DNA of 64,000 bases, from contig DATJPT010000018.1 of assembly GCA_035506275.1 (NCBI GenBank), forward strand, positions 1-64,000, written 5' to 3'. Below the pieces are notes generated by a model that made no database searches, was not told the origin of the DNA, and saw only the letters and a program-made list of their open reading frames with translations. A program made the translations under genes and the position numbers. Within the stretch, counting starts at the first letter, position 1. Every line of letters begins with the position of its first letter. This DNA is from Bacteroidota bacterium (GTDB taxonomy: Bacteria; Bacteroidota; Ignavibacteria; UBA10030; UBA8401). This document shows, piece after piece, positions 51,300 to 59,133 of this stretch.

Positions 51300-51653
51300 T
51301 TAAGCGAGAAGGGCGGGGGGACCGCGGAGGGAAAAAGAATTTAAGAGGTCAAATGAATATGAAGTAGAAAAAGCGAAGACCAGTGTAACCGGCGCCGTGT
51401 CAAGAATCTCCAGCGTAAAAGGGGCTGGAGTGAGGATAGCTCTCCCCTCAACGGAAGAACAAAGGGCGCACGAATCCAGCTGCGAAATGGGGATGTGCTT
51501 GCAATTATCCGCATCGGCGTGTGCGGCCAGTTCTGTTTTGCCGGTACCCGAAATACCGTCAAGATCTACATGCGGAGCGACAAGCAATAAGCCCATCGCG
51601 TACACAAGCAGAAGCAATACAGAAATACGTTGATTTTTGGGGGTTGGCATCAA
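51300..51653 (-). CDS. Small Cys/His-rich membrane protein, DUF2946-like
   Basis: A 117-residue protein with an N-terminal hydrophobic segment (about 10-28: VLLLLVYAMGLLLVAPHV). The middle has His, Asp and three Cys (NCKHIPISQLDSCALC), and the end reads SLRGPPALLA, like the R-x-PP close of DUF2946 proteins that sit in copper or other metal loci. The Cys/His cluster suggests metal binding. It lies directly upstream of the TonB receptor on the same strand, with an operator-like palindrome between them. Family match is by pattern. Confidence 0.6.
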   Translation of the reverse strand: MMPTPKNQRISVLLLLVYAMGLLLVAPHVDLDGISGTGKTELAAHADADNCKHIPISQLDSCALCSSVEGRAILTPAPFTLEILDTAPVTLVFAFSTSYSFDLLNSFSLRGPPALLA

Positions 51654-51734
51654 TAAAAGCTAACGAATTGCAGCGACGAAGTCAAACGAACTGCAATTCC
51701 CGAAGGGCCCTTCTCTAAGCCCTTGAGAATATGA

Positions 51735-53003
51735 TCAAATGCGGGTCAGCAATTTCTCGACCAGGTGCTCTTTTGCAACCAGGTCTTCGTAGGTCTCCCG
51801 CTCCCGGACGACATAGAAATTACTCCCGTCGACAATGACTTCCGGCGCGCGCCGCCGCTGATTGTAGTTCGAGCTCATCACGAACGAGTAGGCTCCCGCG
51901 GACATAACAGCCAGCAGGTCGTCCTGCTCGCTTTTTTGGACTTCGCGCCCCTGCGCCAGGAAATCTCCCGACTCGCAGACAGGTCCGACGACATCGGCAA
52001 CGATCGACCCTGAATTTTTTTTCACGACGGGCCTGATCTCATGGAACGCCTTATAGAGGCTTGGACGAAGCAGATCGTTCATCGCAGCGTCAACAACGAT
52101 GAAATTTTTATCCCTGTTTTGTTTTGTGTAGAGTACTCTTGTTGCGAGAATTCCGGCTTTGGCAGCGAGATATCTTCCCGGTTCGAACAGAATCCTGCAC
52201 CCGACATTTTTAAGGATCGGGAGGAGCTGCTTCGCCAACTCCTGCGGCGTCGTGCTCGGGTCGCCGTTGTATGAAATGCCAAGGCCTCCGCCGACGTCGA
52301 AATGGCTGATCGAGATTCCGCGGCGTTTCAACGATGCCGCGAGTTCGGCCAACTTCTTGCACGCCTCGACGAACGGACCGGCGATCGTGATCTGAGAGCC
52401 GATATGCATGTCAATACCCGTCACCCGGAGATTCGGCAGCGATGCCGCAAGCTCGAACGCTTCGAGGGCCCGCGCCGAATCGATGCCGAACTTGTTTTCG
52501 GACAATCCTGTGGAGATGTATGGATGTGTTTTCGGGTCGACGTCGGGATTGACGCGAATGCCGACAGGAGCTTTCACGTTCAGGGACCCGGCGATGGCGT
52601 TGATCCGCTGCAGCTCCTGGACAGATTCGGCTTTGAGCATGATGACCGGATGTTTCAGAACCATGCCGATCTCTTCTTCTGTTTTTCCCACGCCCGTGAA
52701 GACGATCCGGCGCGGATCGACTCCGGCCTTCAGCGCCCGGTAGAATTCCCCGCCGGAGTTGCAGTCGATGCCGCTTCCCGCATCATAAAAAATGCGGCAG
52801 ACGTTCAAGTTTGAATTTGCTTTGAGGGAATAGCAGACAAGATGGTCGATGCCAGCGAAAGCAGTATCGAATTCGCGGAACGATTCAAGAAAGGAGGCCT
52901 TGCTGTAAATGTACGAGGGGGTGCCGACCTTTTTGACGATGTCGGCGATCCTGACGTCTTCGCAAAGCATCTCCTGATGTTCGTATCTGAAATGATCGGC
53001 CAA
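51735..53003 (-). CDS. lysA: Diaminopimelate decarboxylase
   Basis: Last step of lysine synthesis: meso-diaminopimelate to lysine. A 422-residue PLP enzyme with the alanine-racemase-like barrel. YSLKANSN puts the PLP Lys at 61; HIGSQ, DVGGGLGISY, EPGRYLAA and GPVCESGD are the conserved boxes, and the CESGD Cys is the residue contributed across the dimer. Length is normal. It lies 126 bases downstream of asd on the same strand with one dispersed hairpin between them. LysA, asd and lysC together point to an aspartate-lysine gene group. Confidence 0.95.
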   Translation of the reverse strand: MADHFRYEHQEMLCEDVRIADIVKKVGTPSYIYSKASFLESFREFDTAFAGIDHLVCYSLKANSNLNVCRIFYDAGSGIDCNSGGEFYRALKAGVDPRRIVFTGVGKTEEEIGMVLKHPVIMLKAESVQELQRINAIAGSLNVKAPVGIRVNPDVDPKTHPYISTGLSENKFGIDSARALEAFELAASLPNLRVTGIDMHIGSQITIAGPFVEACKKLAELAASLKRRGISISHFDVGGGLGISYNGDPSTTPQELAKQLLPILKNVGCRILFEPGRYLAAKAGILATRVLYTKQNRDKNFIVVDAAMNDLLRPSLYKAFHEIRPVVKKNSGSIVADVVGPVCESGDFLAQGREVQKSEQDDLLAVMSAGAYSFVMSSNYNQRRRAPEVIVDGSNFYVVRERETYEDLVAKEHLVEKLLTRI

Positions 53004-53054
53004 CGGTTATTTTTTTTTCAGTGGATAAAAAAATTATCTCAACAAAGGTTCCAT

Positions 53055-53083
53055 CTCGTTCCCAAACTCCGTTTGGGAACGAG
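53055..53083. repeat. Dispersed GTTCCC hairpin, copy 5
   Basis: CTCGTTCCCAAAC (53055-53067) and GTTTGGGAACGAG (53071-53083) form a perfect 13-bp stem with loop TCC, between asd and lysA. It may act as a partial terminator or mRNA-end stabiliser between them. Confidence 0.9.
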
Positions 53084-53129
53084 GTCCAAAAACGAAATCT
53101 AACGAACGCCGGCGGGGTGCTGTGAACCG

Positions 53130-54137
53130 CTAATCCTGCTTTCCGGCGATCCAGGCCTCGGCGATCTGGACGGCGTTCGTCGCCGCCCCCTTGCGGATGT
53201 TGTCCGAAACGATCCACATGTTCAGGCCGCTCTTCACCGATTCATCCCGTCTCAGCCGTCCCACAAACACCTCGTCTTTGTCGTATGCCCAAATCGGCAT
53301 CGGATACTGTTTGTCTTTCGGGTCATCCTGCACGACGACTCCCTGGGCTTTGCGCAGGATCTCCCGCACCTCTACAAGGTCATACGGTTTTTCGAATTCG
53401 ACGTTCACCGATTCGCTGTGGCCGCCGATAACAGGTACGCGCACGCACGTCGCCGTCACCTTGATCGAATCATCCCCCATGATCTTCTGCGTCTCTTTCA
53501 TCATCTTGACCTCTTCCTTCGAGTAGCCGTCATCCTGGAAGTCGTCGATGTGGGGGAGGCAGTTGAACGAGATCTGGTATGGAAATTTCTTCGCGACGAT
53601 CTCCTCCTTGTTCAATTCTTTCATCAGCTGGTCGTACCCTTTTTTTCCTGCGCCTGTCACGGATTGGTACGTCGAGACGACGATGCGCTTTATTTTGAAG
53701 CGGTCGTGCAGCGGCTTGAGGGCAACGACCATCTGGATGGTCGAACAGTTCGGGTTGGCAATGATCCCGACGTGGTCGAAAATTTTTTTCGGGTTGACTT
53801 CCGGCACAACGAGCGGAATGTCCGGTTCCATGCGGAACGCGCTGCTGTTGTCGATGACGAGCGTTCCGTGCATGGCCGCCGTCGGAGCGAATTCCTTGCT
53901 GACCGAAGCTCCCGCGGAAAAGAGCGCCAGCTCGATGTTGTTCTGGGAAAGAACTTCATGCGTCAGCTCTTCGACGCGGACATTCGATCCTTTGAACTTC
54001 ACTTTTTGCCCTGCCGACCGGCTCGAGGCAAGGGGGATGAGCTGCTTCACGGGAAAGTCCCGCTCTTCCAGCACTTGGATCATTTTTCTTCCGACCATGC
54101 CGGTGGCGCCGGCAACGACGACATTATACTCCCTCAT
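53130..54137 (-). CDS. asd: Aspartate-semialdehyde dehydrogenase
   Basis: Reduces aspartyl phosphate to aspartate semialdehyde with NADPH, the branch-point before lysine, threonine and methionine. 335 residues. GATGMVGRKMI (about 10-20) is the NADP loop; the nucleophile is Cys131 in IIANPNCSTIQM; GGHSESVNVEF holds the catalytic His. The protein is of the usual size and family. It starts 21 bases after lysC's stop on the same strand, so the two are very likely co-transcribed. Confidence 0.95.
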   Translation of the reverse strand: MREYNVVVAGATGMVGRKMIQVLEERDFPVKQLIPLASSRSAGQKVKFKGSNVRVEELTHEVLSQNNIELALFSAGASVSKEFAPTAAMHGTLVIDNSSAFRMEPDIPLVVPEVNPKKIFDHVGIIANPNCSTIQMVVALKPLHDRFKIKRIVVSTYQSVTGAGKKGYDQLMKELNKEEIVAKKFPYQISFNCLPHIDDFQDDGYSKEEVKMMKETQKIMGDDSIKVTATCVRVPVIGGHSESVNVEFEKPYDLVEVREILRKAQGVVVQDDPKDKQYPMPIWAYDKDEVFVGRLRRDESVKSGLNMWIVSDNIRKGAATNAVQIAEAWIAGKQD

Positions 54138-54158
54138 ACGTTTTCATCCTCTTCTGTG

Positions 54159-55541
54159 CTATTCGAAAATTTCCGTTAAATGCGTGACGTCCGAAAAAAA
54201 TTGCTTGTGAAGCCGCCGCACGACTTCGTCGACCTGCTCTTCGTCCACGACGAAGCTGATGTTGATCTCCGACGCTCCCTGGGAGATCATGTTCACGTTG
54301 ACGTCGGTGATCGAACCGAGGACCTTTGCGGCGACTCCGGGACTATGTTTCAATTGTTCCCCGACGACGCACACGAGCGCTTTTCGGTCGCTCACGCTGA
54401 CGGTCGCAAACGCTTTCAGCTCCTGCAGGATCGGGCCAAGGTTCGTGACGTTGTCGATGGTGACGGAGACGCTGACCTCCGACGTGGCAACGGTATGAAC
54501 GACGGTCTCGTATTTGTGGAAAACGTCGAACACGTTCTCCAGAAAACCGTGCGCAAGGAACATCCTCGTCGAGACGATGCTGATGAGCGTGATGCCTTCC
54601 TTGTACGCGATGGATTTGACGACGCACTCTTTTCCTACTTTCGGCGTCGCGATGATGAGCGTTCCGGTCGACTCGGGGCGCTTTGAGTTCAAGACGTACA
54701 CCGGAATGTCTTTCTTCACGGCCGGCAGGATCGTTTCCGGATGCAGCACGCGCGCGCCGAAATAGGCGAGTTCGGCCGCTTCGTTAAAGGACATCACCTT
54801 GATCTTCTTGGCGTCCTTCACGACGCTCGGGTCGGAGGTGAGAATACCGTCGACGTCGGTCCAGATCTGAATATCCTCGGCGTCAAGGAGCGAACCGACG
54901 ATGGCGGCGGTATAGTCGGAGCCGCCCCTCCCGATCGTCGTCGTAATGCCGGCGTGCGTCGAACCGATGAACCCTTGGGTGAGGACGACGTAGTTGTTTT
55001 CGACCTTCGGCCTGACGATCTCCTGCAATTTCCGCTCGACGGCATCGAAAAGGGGGAGCGCTTTGGTGAATTGGTCGTCCGTCATCATGAACGAGCGGGC
55101 GTCGACGAGGAACGACCTCATCTTGCGCGCTTCAAAGTAATGATGAATGATGAACGACGACATCCGTTCGCCGTATGAGGCGAACATATCCACCGTACGG
55201 GGAGTCAGCTCGCCGAGGATCACCACGCCGTTGACGAGCGCGGCGAGTTCTTCGGCAAAGGCCGAGAGGTGCTTGAAAAGAAATTTTGCGGTGTCGGCAT
55301 CGAACAGTTCTTTGGCGATGTTCTTGTGCCGTCCCTCGATCGCCGCCACGTTCTGCAGGGCTTCGTCTTTTTTTCCTTTCGAAGCGAGCGAAGCCGTTTT
55401 CAGCAGTTGATTCGTGATCCCCGCGCATGCCGACACGATCACGACAGGGTGGCGCGGAATTTCCTTCCGGACAATTTCTGTGACGTTTTTAATTGCGGCA
55501 GCATCCTCAACCGAGGTGCCCCCAAATTTCATGACGATCAT
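54159..55541 (-). CDS. lysC: Aspartate kinase
   Basis: Phosphorylates aspartate, the entry step of the lysine/threonine/methionine route. 460 residues: amino-acid-kinase domain from KFGGTSVEDAAAIKNV (5-20), with GRGGSDYTAA near 200-210, and two ACT domains at the C-terminus (ISIVSTRMFLAHG..., VNMISQGASEINISF) that bind lysine for feedback. Starts at ATG 55541, 10-20 bases after a terminator that ends the xerD message, so the gene must have its own promoter or depend on read-through. No lysine riboswitch is visible in the short leader. Confidence 0.95.
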   Translation of the reverse strand: MIVMKFGGTSVEDAAAIKNVTEIVRKEIPRHPVVIVSACAGITNQLLKTASLASKGKKDEALQNVAAIEGRHKNIAKELFDADTAKFLFKHLSAFAEELAALVNGVVILGELTPRTVDMFASYGERMSSFIIHHYFEARKMRSFLVDARSFMMTDDQFTKALPLFDAVERKLQEIVRPKVENNYVVLTQGFIGSTHAGITTTIGRGGSDYTAAIVGSLLDAEDIQIWTDVDGILTSDPSVVKDAKKIKVMSFNEAAELAYFGARVLHPETILPAVKKDIPVYVLNSKRPESTGTLIIATPKVGKECVVKSIAYKEGITLISIVSTRMFLAHGFLENVFDVFHKYETVVHTVATSEVSVSVTIDNVTNLGPILQELKAFATVSVSDRKALVCVVGEQLKHSPGVAAKVLGSITDVNVNMISQGASEINISFVVDEEQVDEVVRRLHKQFFSDVTHLTEIFE

Positions 55542-55565
55542 ACGATACCGATCTTCTCAAAAAAA

Positions 55566-55616
55566 CAAGAAAGCCCGTCGGCGTGCCCTCGCTATTCGGA
55601 CAATCGTGCCGGCGGG
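55566..55616 (-). terminator. Terminator between xerD and lysC
   Basis: On the minus strand CCCGCCGGC and GCCGACGGGC pair (one mismatch) around a longer loop and run into TTTCTTGTTTTTTT, 45-95 bases past the xerD stop and just before lysC. It can end the pgpH-xerD transcript. Its closeness to the lysC start leaves open that it is an attenuator. Confidence 0.7.
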
Positions 55617-55662
55617 TCTTTATATGTATTATGAAGCAAAAAAAACGAAAAAAAGTCAAGTA

Positions 55663-56565
55663 TCATCCTCTCGGATGAAACTTCCTGTGCTCGGCTTTGA
55701 CAAATTCCCGGTCGATATGCGTGTAGATCTGCGTCGTTGAAATATCCGCATGGCCGAGCATCTCCTGCACGGCGCGAAGGTCGGCTCCGCCTTCAAGGAG
55801 ATGGGTGGCAAACGAGTGCCGGAATGTATGCGGATGGACTTCCTTCTCGATCCGTGCGATGCGCGCATATTCCTTCACAATGTTCCACACCGCGGCCCGG
55901 GTGAGCGATTTGCCTCGCCAGTTGAGAAAGACCGCGTTGTTGCCGGCGTGCGAGCCTGCAAGTTTTCCCCTCACTTCCGTCTGATATTTCCGCATCCAGT
56001 CCAATGCCGGTTTTCCGATCGGGATCAGCCGCTCCTTCGAACCTTTGCCGAAGACGCGCACCAACTCGTCGTCGAAGAAGACGTTCGATTGTTTCAAGTC
56101 GGTTAATTCCGAGACTCGCATTCCGGTCGCATACAAGGTTTCTAGAATCGCCCGGTCCCTGATCCACAGCTTTTTTTCGTCTTCTTTTTTTTGCGACGTT
56201 GCTTCGATGATCTTGTTGATCTCGCCGACACTCAGGACGTCGGGAAGAAATTTTCCCCGTTTTGGAAGGTCGATGCTTTGTGCCGGATCGGCGGAGGCGA
56301 GTTTTTCTCCGAGGAGGAATTTGTGAAAACTTTTGACGGCGGAGAGGTTGCGTGCGATGCTCCTGGAGGAGAGTCCGAGCTGGTGCAATTCCCGGATGAA
56401 TGCGCCGACGTCGTCCGCCCGGACCTTTTCCGCCGAATTGATACGCTGCGATTCAAGAAATGCGGCATACCGGTCGATGTCGTGCCGATAGGCCTCGATG
56501 GAGTTTGCGGCGAGACTTTTTTCAAGCTGCAGGAACCGGAAAAACTTTTCTATGTCGGACTTCAT
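55663..56565 (-). CDS. xerD: Tyrosine recombinase XerD
   Basis: Resolves chromosome dimers at dif with XerC. 300 residues with N-terminal SAM-like core-binding domain (1-110) and catalytic domain. Arg150 (TGMRVSEL), Lys174 (FGKGSKE), His246 and Arg249 in HPHTFRH, His272 (LGHADI) and the nucleophile Tyr281 (IYTH) complete the RKHRHY set. Length and sequence match the chromosomal housekeeping protein, not a phage integrase. It begins 5 bases after the HD phosphohydrolase stop, so both are one operon, and a terminator follows. Confidence 0.93.
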   Translation of the reverse strand: MKSDIEKFFRFLQLEKSLAANSIEAYRHDIDRYAAFLESQRINSAEKVRADDVGAFIRELHQLGLSSRSIARNLSAVKSFHKFLLGEKLASADPAQSIDLPKRGKFLPDVLSVGEINKIIEATSQKKEDEKKLWIRDRAILETLYATGMRVSELTDLKQSNVFFDDELVRVFGKGSKERLIPIGKPALDWMRKYQTEVRGKLAGSHAGNNAVFLNWRGKSLTRAAVWNIVKEYARIARIEKEVHPHTFRHSFATHLLEGGADLRAVQEMLGHADISTTQIYTHIDREFVKAEHRKFHPRG

Positions 56566-56570
56566 GCTGC

Positions 56571-58958
56571 TTACTGCTTCGGGCGTTTGCCGGCCGGACG
56601 GCGGCGGGGTCGCGTAAGCGGGACATCAGGATTCTCTTTTTTGATTGGGACAGGATTATCTTCCTGCAGCCCCGGCTCGGGAGGCCCCGGCCGTTGCTCC
56701 GGATATTGCATGCGGGAATGATAGATGCCGGTGAGGATCTTTGCAAAGCTGATTTTGATGCGCGTCAGGTCGCGGAGCGTCAGGTCGCATTCGTCGAGCT
56801 GTCCTTCCATGAAACGAGCTTTGATGAGTTCGTCGATCCGTTCTTCAATCTTTTGAACGGTCGGATTGTCGATCGACCGTGTCGCCGCCTCCACCGCATC
56901 GGCGAGCATCACGATCCCCGTCTCTCTTGTCTGCGGTTTCGGGCCGGGATAGCGGAAGTCGTCTTCATCGATGGTCTCGAAATTGTCCTTTTTGCGCATC
57001 GCCTGTTCGTAGAAGAAACCGATCTTCGTCGTGCCGTGATGCATCGGGATGAAATCGGTGACCGCGGCGGGCAGTCCGTATTCCTGTCCCAGCGTCACGC
57101 CGTCTTTGATGTGTGCGGCGATCACCCGCGCGCTGAACTTCGGGCTGAATTTTTCGTGCCGGTTTATGGCCCCGAGCTGGTTCTCGACGAACATCGACGG
57201 CTTGGTGATTTTCCCGATGTCGTGGTAATAAGCGCCGACGCGGGCGAGCGTTGAGTTTGCGCCGATCGCTTCCGCCGCGGATTCCGCGAGCGCCCCCATA
57301 TTCAGGCTGTGGTTGAATGTGCCGGGAGCTTTTTGCGACAACTCCCTCAACAGAGGTTGATTGAAGTCCGACAGCTCGAGCAGCGTCAAATCGGTGGTGA
57401 TATGGAAGGAACGTTCAAAGAAAATCAGCAACCCGTACGTCAGCACGGGGGAGAAAACGGCATTTGCGGCCGCCATGGTCAGTTGATTGACCAGGGAAGT
57501 GAGCGTGTCGTAGCGCTCGAGCGACATCGCTGTGATCGAGACAAGGTAACCGAGAAAAATAAAAATGATCGAGCGGAAGATCTGCGTCCGGTGCTTGATG
57601 TCCCTCACCGTATAGACCGCCAGCGAGCCGGCGATGACGGAGTAAAAAGCGATCGAATAATCGTTTCCCCGGATGCCCGCAACGATAAACGCCATCGTCA
57701 CCGTGCAATAGTACGCCACCCGCGAATCGAAGATGATAGCGAGCAGCATCGAGGCGGCCGGGACGATGATGAGCAGTTCGATCGGGGCGTCCGCGCTGAT
57801 GCGGAGCGTAAGGTACGCCAGCAGCGCTTCGAACAATACGATGAGCGCTATCAGCAGGATCTTTGAGTTGTCGTGGAAGATCCGCTTGCGGAAGAGGTAG
57901 AGATAGATTCCGAACAAGAACGAGATGGCGAAAATTTGCAGCCATTTTCCGGCGAAGGTCGTCACTTTATTGATATCGGCGCCGCGCTCCGCCTTCGCTT
58001 TGCGGAGCGAATCGAGCTTGAGCTTTACGTCGTCCGTGATGCGTTCGTGCGTCGCGACGATGCGCTCATTTTCCTGGACGATCCCGACGGTCCGCGGTAC
58101 TTCATCCATCGCGATGGCGATCTCTTTATCCGTCTGGTCTTTCTGGAAAATAATGTTCGGCGATAGGAACGAAAGTGCGATCTTCACCGCGATCGACACG
58201 GTGTCATTTTCTTTTTTGTAACCGGAGATGAAGGTCTGCTGGACGCCGCGGCCGAGGTCGTCGACGTCGAGAAATTTGCTGATCGGGGTTATTTGCTCGT
58301 CGGTCCGCCTGCGAAGGGCGATGGTGATGCCGGAGCCGACCGACTCCTTGCGAACGTTGAGAATTCCCTGGAGGTACATCTCGTTCACCACCAGCAGCAC
58401 GTCCCGGCGAAGCCGCCGGAGCGAGAACTGATAGCGGGGATTGTTCGGGAATGCGTCGGCGAACCGGAGACGCTGCAGCGTCTCCCACTCGCTTGCAGTA
58501 ATGCTGACGGGGATGTTCCGGATGCGGCCGCTCAAGGCCGCCGAGTCGACGGCGCGTTCTCTGCCGTTCGCCCGCTTGTTCTTTTGGAAGAACTCCCGCT
58601 GTCGGAAAAGTGCGGCGCGGGTGTCGAGGACCGCTTGGAGCTCGTTGAAGAATTTTTCAAGCGAGTCGATGCTGCTGTGCGAAACGGCGACATCCTCCTC
58701 AAAAACCTTGTGGACGTTCTGGGCCGCGGCGGCTCGTTCCTGCTGATAATCCCGCTCCTCCTTGTAGATCGGGAAAAGGAAGGGGGCGATGAGGTCTTTG
58801 TCGGTCCAGATCGTACCGACGTGATAATCGGCTTCGATCGATTCGCCGCTCGGAAACATCAAAGCGATGAGGAACACAAAGAGGAAAAAAATTCCCCCTT
58901 TCATCATCCTGCTGTCCCGTTCTCCCAGCTTTGCTATGTAATCGGAGATCCTACTCAT
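56571..58958 (-). CDS. pgpH: 7TM-HD cyclic-di-AMP phosphodiesterase, PgpH type
   Basis: A 795-residue membrane enzyme that hydrolyses cyclic di-AMP. One helix near 20-36 precedes an extracellular part (about 40-330), then about seven membrane helices (340-515), then an HD domain. His550 in FNHSLNMG, and His579-Asp580 in YYHDIGKI, are the metal ligands; further His in AHIKDG and MHHGTTK complete the site. This order is the 7TMR-HDED/HD arrangement of Listeria PgpH. The tail (about 750-795) is Pro/Arg-rich. It ends 5 bases before xerD. The call rests on architecture; c-di-AMP in this organism is inferred from it. Confidence 0.9.
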   Translation of the reverse strand: MSRISDYIAKLGERDSRMMKGGIFFLFVFLIALMFPSGESIEADYHVGTIWTDKDLIAPFLFPIYKEERDYQQERAAAAQNVHKVFEEDVAVSHSSIDSLEKFFNELQAVLDTRAALFRQREFFQKNKRANGRERAVDSAALSGRIRNIPVSITASEWETLQRLRFADAFPNNPRYQFSLRRLRRDVLLVVNEMYLQGILNVRKESVGSGITIALRRRTDEQITPISKFLDVDDLGRGVQQTFISGYKKENDTVSIAVKIALSFLSPNIIFQKDQTDKEIAIAMDEVPRTVGIVQENERIVATHERITDDVKLKLDSLRKAKAERGADINKVTTFAGKWLQIFAISFLFGIYLYLFRKRIFHDNSKILLIALIVLFEALLAYLTLRISADAPIELLIIVPAASMLLAIIFDSRVAYYCTVTMAFIVAGIRGNDYSIAFYSVIAGSLAVYTVRDIKHRTQIFRSIIFIFLGYLVSITAMSLERYDTLTSLVNQLTMAAANAVFSPVLTYGLLIFFERSFHITTDLTLLELSDFNQPLLRELSQKAPGTFNHSLNMGALAESAAEAIGANSTLARVGAYYHDIGKITKPSMFVENQLGAINRHEKFSPKFSARVIAAHIKDGVTLGQEYGLPAAVTDFIPMHHGTTKIGFFYEQAMRKKDNFETIDEDDFRYPGPKPQTRETGIVMLADAVEAATRSIDNPTVQKIEERIDELIKARFMEGQLDECDLTLRDLTRIKISFAKILTGIYHSRMQYPEQRPGPPEPGLQEDNPVPIKKENPDVPLTRPRRRPAGKRPKQ

Positions 58959-59133
58959 TCAAGGACGGATATTCTTCACGTGAATATGGGAAGAAAATGG
59001 AGGAGATGCAACCTGAACGCGGTGAGCGCGCTGAAGGAGTTTTTTTATTGTATCAGTGGTGATAGATTTATACATTTACGTTGTTTTGTTAAATTTTTTT
59101 CCATCAACGGCTGACAGGGGAGAGTCGCTCTCC

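Noticed and set aside
54159..55620. Lysine riboswitch before lysC
   Set aside because: The gap is about 120 bases and holds only a terminator; the five-helix L box needs about 170.
55663..56565. Phage or element integrase
   Set aside because: Sequence, length and neighbours fit chromosomal XerD; no attachment repeats, transposase or phage genes nearby.
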